DNA of 64,000 nucleotides from Exiguobacterium marinum DSM 16307. Lineage in GTDB: Bacteria; Bacillota; Bacilli; Exiguobacteriales; Exiguobacteriaceae. Shown in pieces: positions 45,331 to 54,050 of the stretch; within the stretch, counting starts at the first letter, position 1, and every line of letters begins with the position of its first letter. The position numbers and the translations under genes were made by a program. Location of the stretch: the NCBI RefSeq assembly GCF_000620845.1, contig NZ_KK211189.1, positions 573,662-637,661 of the forward strand, given 5' to 3'. Below the pieces are notes generated by a model that saw only the letters and a list, made by a program, of their open reading frames with translations, made no database searches and was not told the origin of the DNA.

Positions 45331-45362
45331 CAAAAACCAGGCCGACAAGCCTGGTTTTTTCG
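45331..45362. terminator. bidirectional terminator before the aldehyde dehydrogenase gene end
   Basis: AAAACCAGGC-CGACAA-GCCTGGTTTT stem with A-run on one side and T-run on the other. Confidence 0.88.
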
Positions 45363-45373
45363 TATTGACTGTA

Positions 45374-46831
45374 TTAAGAAAAGAACGGTTTATACTCGCG
45401 ACGTTCATGCATGATGGACACCCATTGAAGCGTCGTGAACTCTTCGAGTACCCATTCACCGTTGAAGCGTCCGAGACCAGAGTTTTTCTCGCCCCCGAAC
45501 GGCATGTGCGGTTCATCGTTGACCGACTGGTCGTTGACGTGAATCATACCGGTTTCGACTTTTCGTGCAAAATTGGTCGCACGGTAAACCGAGCCGTGGA
45601 CGGCACCGCTCAATCCATACGGTAATTCGTTCGAGAGACGTAACGCCTCTTCGTCATCTTTAAACGAAAGGATGACCGCGACCGGACCGAAGATTTCATT
45701 TTTCGCGAGCGGCATGTCATTCGTTACACCACTGAGGACGGTCGGTTCGAGGACGTTGCCGTCCGCTGTCCCGCCAGTATGGACGTTCGCACCGGCATCG
45801 ACCGTTTTTTCAATCTGTTCTAAAATGCGATCGATTTGGTCATGATCGATGAGCGGACCGACTTGCGTGTCTTTTTCGTTCGGGTCACCCGCTTTCAACT
45901 GTTTAACGCGCTCAACGTAACGATCCACGAACTCATCGTGAATCGATTCAGCGACGAGGATTCGGTTCGTCGACATACAGATTTGTCCTTGGTGGAAGAA
46001 CTTGCTGTAGACTGCTGATTCGACGGCGCGGTCGAGGTCGGCATCATCGAGTACGACGAACACGTTATTTCCACCGAGCTCAAGTGCTGTTTTCTTCAGC
46101 AGACGACCTGCCTTCTCCGCAATTCCTTGCCCGACCTCGGTCGAACCTGTGAACGAGATGAGACGTGGGATCGGATGTTCGACAATCGCATCGCCGATTT
46201 CAGATCCTCGTCCGACGACGACATTGAGCACACCTTTCGGGAGACCGGCTTCTTCAAAGAGGGATGCGAAAAGAAGCCCACCTGTGACCGGTGTCGCTGT
46301 TGCCGGTTTGACGACGACCGTATTTCCGGTCGCAAGAGCCGTCACAATCGAGCGGACAGCCAAATGGAGCGGGAAGTTCCACGGGCTGATGATGCCGATG
46401 ACCCCGAGTGGTTTACGATATACTCGGTTTTCTTTATTCGGGACGATGGAAGGTTTGATGAGCCCGTCCATACGGAATGGGAACGTCGCGGCTTCTTTGA
46501 TGATGGCCATCGATGCGGCGAATTCACTTTCCGCTTTGATACGTGTACTCCCAGACTCTTTCACGAGCCAGTCAACGATTAGGTCTTTATTGTCCATCGT
46601 CAGCTGGGCAAACTTCTCAATCAACTCACGGCGTGCTTGCGGAAGCATGTCAGCCCAGTCCGTTTGAGACGCTTTCGCTGCTTCATAAGCGCGATTCAAG
46701 TCATCTTCATCCGCTGAACGAATCGAGAAGAGAGTCTCGTTCGAGAATGGATTGACGTTGTCAATCGACTTCTCGCTCGACCCGCTTATCCACTCACCAT
46801 TGATGTACATGTTCGTAAAATCTGTATGCAT
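45374..46831 (-). CDS. aldehyde dehydrogenase
   Basis: NAD(P)-dependent aldehyde oxidation, 485 residues. Cofactor motif GSTEVGQ, general-base Glu in LELGGNN near residue 250, catalytic Cys in QGQICMSTN near 285, and EIFGPVAVI. N-terminus MYINGEWISG is typical; VGIISPWNFPLHLA marks the salicylaldehyde/benzaldehyde-type group, so an aromatic aldehyde is possible. ATG 46831 follows AAAGGAG; an earlier start at 46897 has none. Confidence 0.94.
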   Translation of the reverse strand: MHTDFTNMYINGEWISGSSEKSIDNVNPFSNETLFSIRSADEDDLNRAYEAAKASQTDWADMLPQARRELIEKFAQLTMDNKDLIVDWLVKESGSTRIKAESEFAASMAIIKEAATFPFRMDGLIKPSIVPNKENRVYRKPLGVIGIISPWNFPLHLAVRSIVTALATGNTVVVKPATATPVTGGLLFASLFEEAGLPKGVLNVVVGRGSEIGDAIVEHPIPRLISFTGSTEVGQGIAEKAGRLLKKTALELGGNNVFVVLDDADLDRAVESAVYSKFFHQGQICMSTNRILVAESIHDEFVDRYVERVKQLKAGDPNEKDTQVGPLIDHDQIDRILEQIEKTVDAGANVHTGGTADGNVLEPTVLSGVTNDMPLAKNEIFGPVAVILSFKDDEEALRLSNELPYGLSGAVHGSVYRATNFARKVETGMIHVNDQSVNDEPHMPFGGEKNSGLGRFNGEWVLEEFTTLQWVSIMHERREYKPFFS

Positions 46832-46999
46832 ATTTGAACACTCCTTTATTTTTTCTTCACCATAAGAAGTATTCACTTGTTTTAGAAAAATAAACATCCA
46901 AAAGTGTAACTAACTTGTTTTACAAAGTAGTTGTAAATGGGGTTAGTTTCCATTACTATTATGTATAACAAGATAGTTGATTGAAAGTGAGGTTACGCC

Positions 47000-47353
47000 A
47001 TGGCAATGAGTCAAATGTTAAAAGGTCTGCTTGAAGGGTGTCTATTGGCCATTATTGGTAAAGGTGAGACATACGGTTACGAGATGTCTGAAAAGTTACA
47101 GGCGTATGGATTTACAATGGTGAGCGAAGGAAGTATTTACCCCGTTCTGCTACGGATGAAAAAAGAAGGATGGGTCGAGACGGTTCAAAAAGAACTTCCA
47201 TCCGGAGGCCCAAAGCGGAAGTACTACATTTTAACGGAAGTGGGTCAACAAGAATTACTAGCCTTTAAACAACGTTGGATAGAAGTTTCAAGCGGTGTCG
47301 ACCGCGTACTCAGGGAGGAGAATAAAGATGGAACTTTCAAAGAAAAGTCGTGA
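47000..47353 (+). CDS. PadR-family regulator
   Basis: 117 residues, winged helix. Family landmarks are GLLEGCLLAIIGKGETYGYE, GSIYPVLLRMKKEGWV and SGGPKRKYYILTEVG. It ends inside the start of the next gene (26-base overlap), so it is coupled to a membrane protein with a HAAS-like N-terminus, the usual PadR partner. TTGTAA-N17-TACTAT (46931-46959) may be its promoter. The signal sensed is unknown. Confidence 0.9.
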   Translation: MAMSQMLKGLLEGCLLAIIGKGETYGYEMSEKLQAYGFTMVSEGSIYPVLLRMKKEGWVETVQKELPSGGPKRKYYILTEVGQQELLAFKQRWIEVSSGVDRVLREENKDGTFKEKS

Positions 47354-48083
47354 TTTTTTAGATGATTTATCGGTATACCTCATGTCGAGCGGGAAGTCCG
47401 AGACTGAGGTGAAAGATATTGTCTTTGAGTTAAAGGATCACTTGTTAGAAGCGGAGCAAGCAGGGAAGGATGTGGACGATGTCATTGGACAAAGTCCGAA
47501 TTCCTACATGCAGTATATTGGTCATGAGATGGCATTCGACATGAATGAATTTATCAAAGTCATTGTGATGATGATTTCAAACCTGTTCGCATACATTATT
47601 ATTGGCAGTTTCATTCAAGGTGAGATGACGTTCTCAACAATCCAAATGATTGGTTTCCCACTTGTAGCGATCCTTTTCTTATTAGCTGCTTCACAAGCTT
47701 TCCGTACTATGGCGGTTCGCTCGAAGGAAAGCAAATTCAAAAACGGTGTAACCTATGTCGTGCTTGCTGCGATTCCAATGTTATCATTTCTTGGTTTGAT
47801 GGTGCTTGATATCTTCATCGATACTCCGACGGTTGTTTTCGGTACGGTCGGTCAACTTGTATTGTTCGGAATTGGTGTAATCACATTACTCATCGTCTCT
47901 GTATGGACAAAAACATGGATTAATCTAATCATTCCGATTCTTTTATTTGGACCGCAATATGCGTTTGCTCGCACGAGTTTACCACTTGAGCAACAATTGA
48001 TTTTTTCGATGTTGATTTTTTTCATCGGAATGGCAATTTTCTTTCTTGTCTGGGCCAAGAAAAATAAAGAGAATCAAGTCTGA
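47328..48083 (+). CDS. HAAS-domain membrane protein, partner of PadR
   Basis: 251 residues. The N-terminal 60 residues form the HAAS-type helical domain (FLDDLSVYLMSSGKSETEVK, then FELKDHLLEAEQAGKDVDD). Six or so membrane helices follow. PadR-HAAS pairs are thought to sense the cell surface. ATG 47328 follows GGGAGGAG inside the padR end. Confidence 0.82.
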   Translation: MELSKKSRDFLDDLSVYLMSSGKSETEVKDIVFELKDHLLEAEQAGKDVDDVIGQSPNSYMQYIGHEMAFDMNEFIKVIVMMISNLFAYIIIGSFIQGEMTFSTIQMIGFPLVAILFLLAASQAFRTMAVRSKESKFKNGVTYVVLAAIPMLSFLGLMVLDIFIDTPTVVFGTVGQLVLFGIGVITLLIVSVWTKTWINLIIPILLFGPQYAFARTSLPLEQQLIFSMLIFFIGMAIFFLVWAKKNKENQV

Positions 48084-48117
48084 TGTTTTAGCCATCCGGT
48101 TCATCGTCAAGAAAAGA

Positions 48118-48150
48118 TAAAGGGGGATTACGTTTATCCCCCTTTTTTTG
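48118..48150 (+). terminator. terminator after the PadR operon
   Basis: AAAGGGGGAT-TACGTTT-ATCCCCCTTT stem followed by more T. Confidence 0.9.
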
Positions 48151-48205
48151 ATGTTCGTTTCTACTTCCTGTACAGTTAAGACGAAGAGAGGGGTTAGAAA
48201 GAACC

Positions 48206-48883
48206 ATGAAACGTTATGAAGCCATTTTATTTGATATTGATGACACGCTATTAGACTTTAAACAAAGTGAGCACGTCGCCTTGGAGCAATTGCTCGCATC
48301 CTACAATGTCCGGATGACGGATGAGGTGAAGTCACGCTATGTCGACATCAACACAGGTCTATGGCGTGCATTCGAACGTGGGGAAGTAGACCGCGAGGAA
48401 GTACTCGTCGGTCGTCACACGAAACTATTCGATTCGCTCGGTCTCACGGTCGATGGACCATATGTCGAACAGCAGTATCGTGACTATTTACATGCAGGCG
48501 TACACATGATCGATGGTGCGTTAGAAATTGTACAAACGCTGAGCGCAGACTATCCGCTCTACATCGTCACAAACGGCGTGACGGAGACTCAATTCAAACG
48601 GTTAGAGTCATCGGGACTATTGCCGTACTTCCAAGACGTCTTCGTATCGGATGCGACCGGCTCGCAAAAACCGATGAAGCCGTTCTTTGACTATGTTTTC
48701 GACCGAATTCCAAATGTAACGCCAGAGAAAGGCTTAATCATCGGCGACTCGGTCACGGCAGATATCGCCGGTGGGCGGATGTATGGTCTAGATACGTGCT
48801 GGTTCAATCCGAAAGAAGTGGCCGCGACGATGGAGTCGACGTATGAGATTCGACATTTACATGAGTTAAAATCGCTTCTCTAA
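48206..48883 (+). CDS. yjjG: YjjG-type noncanonical pyrimidine nucleotidase (HAD)
   Basis: Cytosolic HAD-superfamily phosphatase, 225 residues, likely removing phosphate from noncanonical pyrimidine nucleotides. HAD motifs: I FDIDDTLLDF near residue 10, II YIVTNGVTETQFKRL, III K of SQKPMKP, IV IIGDSVTADIAGG. AGAGGGG precedes the ATG. It converges on a Nudix gene with two bases between the ends. Confidence 0.92.
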   Translation: MKRYEAILFDIDDTLLDFKQSEHVALEQLLASYNVRMTDEVKSRYVDINTGLWRAFERGEVDREEVLVGRHTKLFDSLGLTVDGPYVEQQYRDYLHAGVHMIDGALEIVQTLSADYPLYIVTNGVTETQFKRLESSGLLPYFQDVFVSDATGSQKPMKPFFDYVFDRIPNVTPEKGLIIGDSVTADIAGGRMYGLDTCWFNPKEVAATMESTYEIRHLHELKSLL

Positions 48884-48885
48884 GT

Positions 48886-49335
48886 TCAAGACGGGTTTAG
48901 TGAATGAACTGGCAAACGGTTCGGGAGTTGACCCAATACTTCTGGATAGAGCGTGACGTCTTGGAGACGGTCAAGCTTTTGCCAACGATAGATGAGGTGA
49001 TCTCCTTCAGATCCGTAAAAATCTCCGTCTTGGAGCGGGAGGTCACCATCTACATAAAAGTACAGTCCAATCTCATGAAACGGTTGGTCGTTGTACGTAA
49101 ATAAATTCTCGTGCACGAAAGCGAACGAGGTATCGGTCACATGCATGTTCAACTCTTCATGAAGCTCGCGTGCGAGCGCGGTTGCGGCTTCTTCACCGAG
49201 CGTCACGCGCCCCCCGGGTAATGCCCAAAAGTCATCCCGGACGTTTCGGTGAATCAATAAATGGTCGTCTTTTACAAAAATACCGGCAACGCGGTAATTG
49301 AAGACGCCGTGTTCAGTCGGAAATACGATGTCCAT
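48886..49335 (-). CDS. Nudix hydrolase
   Basis: 149 residues. The Nudix box GRVTLGEEAATALARELHEE matches GX5EX7REUXEE; the following G is replaced by N (EELNM). Substrate unknown. ATG 49335. Confidence 0.86.
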   Translation of the reverse strand: MDIVFPTEHGVFNYRVAGIFVKDDHLLIHRNVRDDFWALPGGRVTLGEEAATALARELHEELNMHVTDTSFAFVHENLFTYNDQPFHEIGLYFYVDGDLPLQDGDFYGSEGDHLIYRWQKLDRLQDVTLYPEVLGQLPNRLPVHSLNPS

Positions 49336-49390
49336 CTATATCACTTCCAATCTTTGTAATCTGTTCTAGTATACCTGAAGGAGAGATCAT

Positions 49391-49993
49391 ATGTTTCAAC
49401 CACATACGCAATATCGAGACGAAGATTTCCGTGACGTGACACTCCGAGACGAAGAACTGTCACACGTCACGTTCGAGAACTGTCGCTTCACATACGTCGA
49501 TGCAACAGAACTACAAACGGAGCGCTGTCAGTTCATCAATTGTGACTTCACGGATTCGAAATGGAACGCGTCCCGTCATGTCGGCAGTTCATTTTTGAAC
49601 TGTCAGTTTCATGGTGTCAACTTGTTCACGAGTGAGTTTGAACAATGTAAAATGACCGGGTCATCTTTTGAAGAAAGTCAGTTTGAAGGCGTTCTTGTAA
49701 CAGAGGGGGACTGGTCATTCGTCAATCTTCGCCACGTGTCGCTCAAAAAGATGGATTGGTCCCATGTACGTTTAATTGAGGCGGACCTGTACGGAACTGA
49801 CTTGACCGAGACGGTTTGGTATCAGGCGGACTTGTCCCGGGCGACACTTCAACATGCGGTGTGCCGTAGTGCCGACTTCAGAGGAGCACTCGTCGATGGG
49901 GTTGATTTTTCGAACGTGACGTTACAGCAAACAAAATTAGACGCGATGCAGGCGATCCAAGTCGCGCGCTCATTGGGGGCGATTGTAGAATGA
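49391..49993 (+). CDS. pentapeptide-repeat protein
   Basis: 200 residues of A(D/N)LXX-like five-residue repeats (DEDFRDVTLRDEELSHVTFE; CRFTYVDATELQTERCQF; ADLYGTDLTETVWYQADLS), which fold as a right-handed quadrilateral beta-helix. Qnr, McbG and MfpA, which protect DNA gyrase, have this fold, but many pentapeptide proteins do not, so this is a fold call. GGAGAGATC precedes the ATG. The ATGA overlap couples it to the nucleotidyltransferase gene. Confidence 0.88.
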   Translation: MFQPHTQYRDEDFRDVTLRDEELSHVTFENCRFTYVDATELQTERCQFINCDFTDSKWNASRHVGSSFLNCQFHGVNLFTSEFEQCKMTGSSFEESQFEGVLVTEGDWSFVNLRHVSLKKMDWSHVRLIEADLYGTDLTETVWYQADLSRATLQHAVCRSADFRGALVDGVDFSNVTLQQTKLDAMQAIQVARSLGAIVE

Positions 49994-50817
49994 AGCCGGA
50001 ACAAATCATTGAACAGCTGGTTGCGTTCGCAACAGAACGTGAATACATCCGAACGGTCGTCTTGAACGGCTCGCTCGTCAATCCGAACATCCGACCAGAC
50101 CCATGTCAGGATGTCGATCTTGCCTTTTACGTGGAAGATGTAAGAGCGGTTGCGGCCGATCGCTCATGGATCGACATGTTTGGAGAGGTCTTGATTATGC
50201 AGACACCTGAGACGTCTGATCCCGAACGACATGTAACGTTTTTAGTGCAATATGTAGACGGACACCGTCTTGATTTGACGATTCGGCGTGTTGATCAACT
50301 TGAAGCGATGCTCGAATCCGACTCGCTCAGTCAAATCATCTTTGACCGAGATGATCATCCAGATGTGACGCCGTCAGACACATCGTATCGTGTGAAACAT
50401 CCGTCTGCTGACGAGTATGCGGCTTGTTGGAATGAGTTTTGGTGGGTGTCGCTCTATGTCGTCAAAGGAATCAAGCGGCATCAAGTGCTATATGCGCTCG
50501 ACCACCTCGACATCATGCGGAATATGCTCCGTCAGATGATGGAATGGAACATCGGTTATGCGACAGATTTCTCGGTGAATCTTGGGAAGTCAGGGGACGG
50601 GATGCGCGACCATTTACCGGAAGAGTTATGGGAGATGCTCGGGGCGACGTATGCCTCGGCTGAACTGAGCGCCATTGAGGACACGCATGACCGATTACAA
50701 TCACTCTTTTTCTTTTGCGCGCAACGCGTCGCCGAACAAGGCCATTTCGTATTTCAGGAGGAAGAAGCGAGACGCGTCCGTGCTGCATGTGCAACACTTC
50801 GACATTCGAACGATTAA
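49990..50817 (+). CDS. aminoglycoside 6-adenylyltransferase-like protein
   Basis: 275 residues, ANT(6)/AadK type. The nucleotidyltransferase signature is VVLNGSLVNPNIRPDPCQDV with DLAFYV, where the GS and DxD residues place ATP and metal. A later CWNEFWWVSLYVVKGIKRHQ segment is also typical of AadK. AadK adds AMP to streptomycin in Bacillus. Whether this copy confers resistance is not shown. Translation is coupled to the pentapeptide gene. Confidence 0.86.
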   Translation: MKPEQIIEQLVAFATEREYIRTVVLNGSLVNPNIRPDPCQDVDLAFYVEDVRAVAADRSWIDMFGEVLIMQTPETSDPERHVTFLVQYVDGHRLDLTIRRVDQLEAMLESDSLSQIIFDRDDHPDVTPSDTSYRVKHPSADEYAACWNEFWWVSLYVVKGIKRHQVLYALDHLDIMRNMLRQMMEWNIGYATDFSVNLGKSGDGMRDHLPEELWEMLGATYASAELSAIEDTHDRLQSLFFFCAQRVAEQGHFVFQEEEARRVRAACATLRHSND

Positions 50818-50834
50818 TGACGGCGAGAGCCGGG

Positions 50835-50866
50835 AAACGCTCCTTATAGAGAAAGGAGCGTTTTTT
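50835..50866 (+). terminator. terminator whose right arm holds a ribosome binding site
   Basis: AAACGCTCCTT (50835-50845) pairs with AAGGAGCGTTT (50853-50863), loop ATAGAGA, and T-run to 50866. The right arm contains AAAGGAG, the probable ribosome binding site of the 50-residue gene at 50868. Termination and translation initiation would compete. Confidence 0.8.
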
Positions 50867-50867
50867 C

Positions 50868-51020
50868 ATGAATCCATATACGACATTTATTGCCCTTTTA
50901 GTCGGAAGTCTCGTCCTCTTTGTCGGCATTCGTTTAAAGAAATGGCCAATCATTTTGGTTGCGATGCTTCCTCTTGGTCTCGTCGCGTTCAATATGTTTT
51001 TGCTCATCACCGGACGCTAG
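50868..51020 (+). CDS. 50-residue membrane protein
   Basis: Two helices: FIALLVGSLVLFVGIRL and WPIILVAMLPLGLVAFNMFL, with a basic pair between them. ATG 50868 stands nine bases after AAAGGAG, which lies in a terminator stem. No family recognised. Short, but the codon choice, hydrophobic pattern and ribosome binding site support it. Confidence 0.6.
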   Translation: MNPYTTFIALLVGSLVLFVGIRLKKWPIILVAMLPLGLVAFNMFLLITGR

Positions 51021-51027
51021 AAAATCT

Positions 51028-51423
51028 TCACTCGTCTTTCTGATACATCGATTTGATGAAGAAGGCACTCGGTAATAAAATACCGATTGCGCCTTCGATG
51101 ATAGCGAATAATCGGGTCAATCCGATTGGCAACAAATCACCAAAGCCAATCGATAGTAGGGTGACCCCGCTGAAGTACAGGAGGTTTTCCCAAGTCGGTT
51201 CGACAGCATTCATGGATTCGAGTGAGGTCACAAGAATGGCTGAATCGCGAGATAGCGCATAATAAATCAACGTGAACCCTAACATGACACCAAATAGGCT
51301 GACGAATAACTGAGCGAACAACCTCCCATCAAATCCTGTCTGTTTATACGTTTGACGTTTGAAAAACCAAAACACGTTCAAGCTGATGAAGAGTAATGCA
51401 ATCGTCAATAAAATCGTATTCAT
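51028..51423 (-). CDS. small two-helix K+-channel-like protein
   Basis: 131 residues with about four hydrophobic spans. The pore region reads LLYFSGVTLLSIGFGDLLPI, where SIGFGD replaces the usual T-V-G-Y-G selectivity filter. A final helix follows (FAIIEGAIGILLPSAFFIKS). No regulatory RCK domain is present. ATG 51423 has better spacing from AAAGGAT than GTG 51432. Confidence 0.82.
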   Translation of the reverse strand: MNTILLTIALLFISLNVFWFFKRQTYKQTGFDGRLFAQLFVSLFGVMLGFTLIYYALSRDSAILVTSLESMNAVEPTWENLLYFSGVTLLSIGFGDLLPIGLTRLFAIIEGAIGILLPSAFFIKSMYQKDE

Positions 51424-51564
51424 TCTGTCCACATCCTTTTCTTATCAATGTGCTTCCTTACCCATTCCCGAAGCGAAGAATGAAAAACGGGATCGGAAAA
51501 GGTTTGCAATTGATGAAAAAATTGATAGAATGTGGTCGAAGACGACTGAATTTCATAATGTTTG

Positions 51565-51654
51565 CCACTAGGGGAGTCGCGTTACGCGGCTGAGATGGAC
51601 ATGGTCCAGACCCTTTGAACCTGATCTAGTTCACGCTAGCGTAGGGAAGTGGGC
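51565..51654 (+). promoter_or_regulatory. TPP riboswitch of the tenA-thiMDE operon
   Basis: Conserved blocks in order: CCACTAGGGGAG, GGCTGAGATGGA, AGACCCTTTGAACCTGATC, GCGTAGGGAAGTGG. Between 51433 and 51751 I see this aptamer, a terminator and no gene. Confidence 0.96.
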
Positions 51655-51693
51655 GAAACGACTCATATGGCTTCACCTAGATATGACTGTTCG

Positions 51694-51728
51694 AGACGCC
51701 GCTTCCGTTATGGGAGGCGGCGTCTTTT
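51694..51728 (+). terminator. TPP-controlled terminator before tenA
   Basis: AGACGCCGC-TTCC...GGGA-GGCGGCGTCT stem followed by TTTTATC. It lies between the TPP aptamer and tenA. Confidence 0.85.
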
Positions 51729-51751
51729 ATCTGTTATAAGGGGGAGTTCAT

Positions 51752-52426
51752 ATGAAATTTACAGATCACTTACGTCAGGAAGCAGATGGATTGTTTGAAG
51801 CAAGCTTTCATCACCCGTTTGTCCGTTCACTCGGAGAAGGAACGCTCGATGAGAAGAAGTTCAGACATTACGTCATGCAAGACTCTTATTATTTGAATCA
51901 GTTTTCGAAAGTGCAGGCGAAGGGGGCGACGCTCGCACCGACGATGGAACTATCAAGCCGTTTTTTAACACATGCCTTACACACGATTGAGGCGGAACTC
52001 TCACTTCATCGAGAGTTCTTTACGATGCTCGACGTGACGGATGTCGAATTGGCGACATTCGAGCCGGCTCCGACCGCTTATGCGTATGCGCTCCATATGC
52101 AACAGGCAGGACCGACACTCGGGGACGTGCTCGCGTCGATCCTTCCGTGCTACTGGGTGTATTACGAGATTGGCGAACGTCTTAAAGACAAGCGTCCTGA
52201 TCATCCGATTTATTCGGCCTGGATTGCGACGTATGGCTCAGAGTGGTTCCGTGAATTGGTGGAAGAACAAATCGATCGATTAGATGAGCTCGCAGGACAA
52301 GCGACAGAAGAAGAGCGTGTGCGTTATACGAAACTGTTCTTGAAGAGTTGCTATTACGAAGTCGCTTTTTGGGAAATGGCTTGGACACTTGAGTCGTGGA
52401 CATTGTCACAGGAGGTCAACCAATGA
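51752..52426 (+). CDS. tenA: aminopyrimidine aminohydrolase TenA
   Basis: 224-residue helical enzyme that salvages thiamine pyrimidine by hydrolysing formylaminopyrimidine, or acts as thiaminase II. YVMQDSYYLNQFSKV near residue 45 carries an active-site Asp, and LPCYWVYYEIG holds the nucleophile Cys near 132. AAGGGGGAG precedes the ATG. First gene of the riboswitch operon, overlapping thiM by ATGA. Confidence 0.94.
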   Translation: MKFTDHLRQEADGLFEASFHHPFVRSLGEGTLDEKKFRHYVMQDSYYLNQFSKVQAKGATLAPTMELSSRFLTHALHTIEAELSLHREFFTMLDVTDVELATFEPAPTAYAYALHMQQAGPTLGDVLASILPCYWVYYEIGERLKDKRPDHPIYSAWIATYGSEWFRELVEEQIDRLDELAGQATEEERVRYTKLFLKSCYYEVAFWEMAWTLESWTLSQEVNQ

Positions 52427-53211
52427 GACATGAGATTTGGAGTGAGATTCGGAAGCAGGCACCGCTCATTCACAACATCACGAACACAGTCGTGGCGAAT
52501 TTTTCGGCGAATGGACTGCTCGCCATCGGTGCCTCTCCCGTCATGGCGGATGCAATCGAAGAAGTGGCAGAGATGACATTTATAAGTGATGCGCTCGTGT
52601 TAAATATCGGGACACTTAGTACGATGACCGAAGCCACGATGATTCGTGCAGGGCAGGCGGCGAACGAGGCAGGATGCCCCATTGTACTCGACCCGGTCGG
52701 AGTCGGGGCGACGTCATTCCGACGAGATGTGGTCGAACGTATTTTGCGTCACGTGCGTGTCACGGCCATTCGAGGAAATGCAGGAGAAATCGCGACGTTG
52801 ATTGGTGTCGATTGGGCAGCTCGTGGTGTCGATGCTGGAGACGGTGCATGCGAACCGCGACAATTGGCGCTTGAAGCAGCGAAACGATACGGATGTGTCG
52901 TGGCCGTGACTGGAAAAGAAGATATGGTCAGCGACGGGAACGTCGTCATGGAAATACACGGCGGGACGAAACGCATGACTGAGACGACCGGTACGGGATG
53001 TTTACTCAGTGCAGTGGTCGGAGCTTGTCTAGCAGTCGAAAAGAACGCCCTTAAAGCGACGGTGACCGCCATGTCAGGCTATGCTTATTCCGGTGAGCTA
53101 GCGAGTGAGCGAGCAGAAGGACCGGGAGACTTTCCGATTCACTTTTTAAATGCCCTCCATCAATTGACGCAACATACAATTCCGACGAATCGAATCGAGG
53201 TGTCGACATGA
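52423..53211 (+). CDS. thiM: hydroxyethylthiazole kinase
   Basis: 262 residues; phosphorylates hydroxyethylthiazole for thiamine salvage. Motifs: HNITNTVVANFSANGLLAIG near the start, LDPVGVGAT, VTGKED and the C-terminal ATP/base-catalysis TETTGTGCLLSA with the Cys. Translation starts in the tenA stop behind GGAGGTCAAC. Confidence 0.95.
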   Translation: MRHEIWSEIRKQAPLIHNITNTVVANFSANGLLAIGASPVMADAIEEVAEMTFISDALVLNIGTLSTMTEATMIRAGQAANEAGCPIVLDPVGVGATSFRRDVVERILRHVRVTAIRGNAGEIATLIGVDWAARGVDAGDGACEPRQLALEAAKRYGCVVAVTGKEDMVSDGNVVMEIHGGTKRMTETTGTGCLLSAVVGACLAVEKNALKATVTAMSGYAYSGELASERAEGPGDFPIHFLNALHQLTQHTIPTNRIEVST

Positions 53212-54050
53212 TGAAACCTCAAGTTTTGACGATTGCAGGATCTGATTCAGGCGGAGGAGCCGGCATTCAAGCCGATCTCAAAACGTTTCAAGAGCTCGGC
53301 GTATTCGGGACGAGCGTGCTGACTGCAATCACAGCCCAGAACACACTAGGGGTCCATGGAATTGAGGCTATTTCCACGGAAATGATTACCCGACAAATCG
53401 ATGCGGTAGCTGATGATTTTAGCATCACCGCTTGTAAAACCGGGATGTTGGTGGACGCTGAACGAATTGAAGCGGTGGCGAAGGCGCTCGAACGATATCG
53501 TTTCGAACATGTCGTCGTCGACCCTGTCATGGTAGCGAAAGGGGGCGCCTCTTTGTTGCAAGTTAGTGCGGTCGAAGCACTTCGCACGAAGCTGTTGCCA
53601 CAGGCGACCATCGTGACCCCAAATATTCCAGAGGCAGAAGTGTTGGCGGGGATGGAGATTCGGACCGAGGCAGACCGGATGAAGGCAGCGCAGGTGATTC
53701 GAGCCATTGGCGTCGATATCGTGATTATCAAAGGCGGACATTCGAATGATGTAGAAGCCGTTGACTTAATCGTGACCGAGTCTGAAGCGTTCCGCGTAAA
53801 AGCACCTCGAATCCAAACGAAAGATACGCACGGGACGGGATGTACGTTCTCTGCCGCATTGACAGCTGAACTAGCGTATGGGAAGACACTACGTCAAGCG
53901 GTCGTTGACGCAAAACGATTCATTCATCAGGCGATTGCACATGGATTATCGATTGGGCAAGGTCATGGACCGACTAATCACTGGGGGCATCGCCTAGCGA
54001 AAGGAGAACAGATTACCATTGACGTCATGTACGAAACAAGCACTCGCTAA
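53208..54050 (+). CDS. thiD: hydroxymethylpyrimidine (phosphate) kinase
   Basis: 280 residues; phosphorylates HMP to HMP-PP. Motifs TIAGSDSGGGAGIQADLKTF, the NPNIPEAEVL-type TIVTPNIPEAEVLAG, and KDTHGTGCTFSAALT with the catalytic Cys near residue 210. It begins ATGATG at the thiM stop. ATG 53208 or 53211. Confidence 0.94.
   Translation: MMKPQVLTIAGSDSGGGAGIQADLKTFQELGVFGTSVLTAITAQNTLGVHGIEAISTEMITRQIDAVADDFSITACKTGMLVDAERIEAVAKALERYRFEHVVVDPVMVAKGGASLLQVSAVEALRTKLLPQATIVTPNIPEAEVLAGMEIRTEADRMKAAQVIRAIGVDIVIIKGGHSNDVEAVDLIVTESEAFRVKAPRIQTKDTHGTGCTFSAALTAELAYGKTLRQAVVDAKRFIHQAIAHGLSIGQGHGPTNHWGHRLAKGEQITIDVMYETSTR

Noticed and set aside
46900-46999. Repeated TTGTTTTACAA-like sequences before padR considered as PadR operators
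   Set aside because: The repeats are short, AT-rich and imperfect, and I cannot distinguish them from chance.
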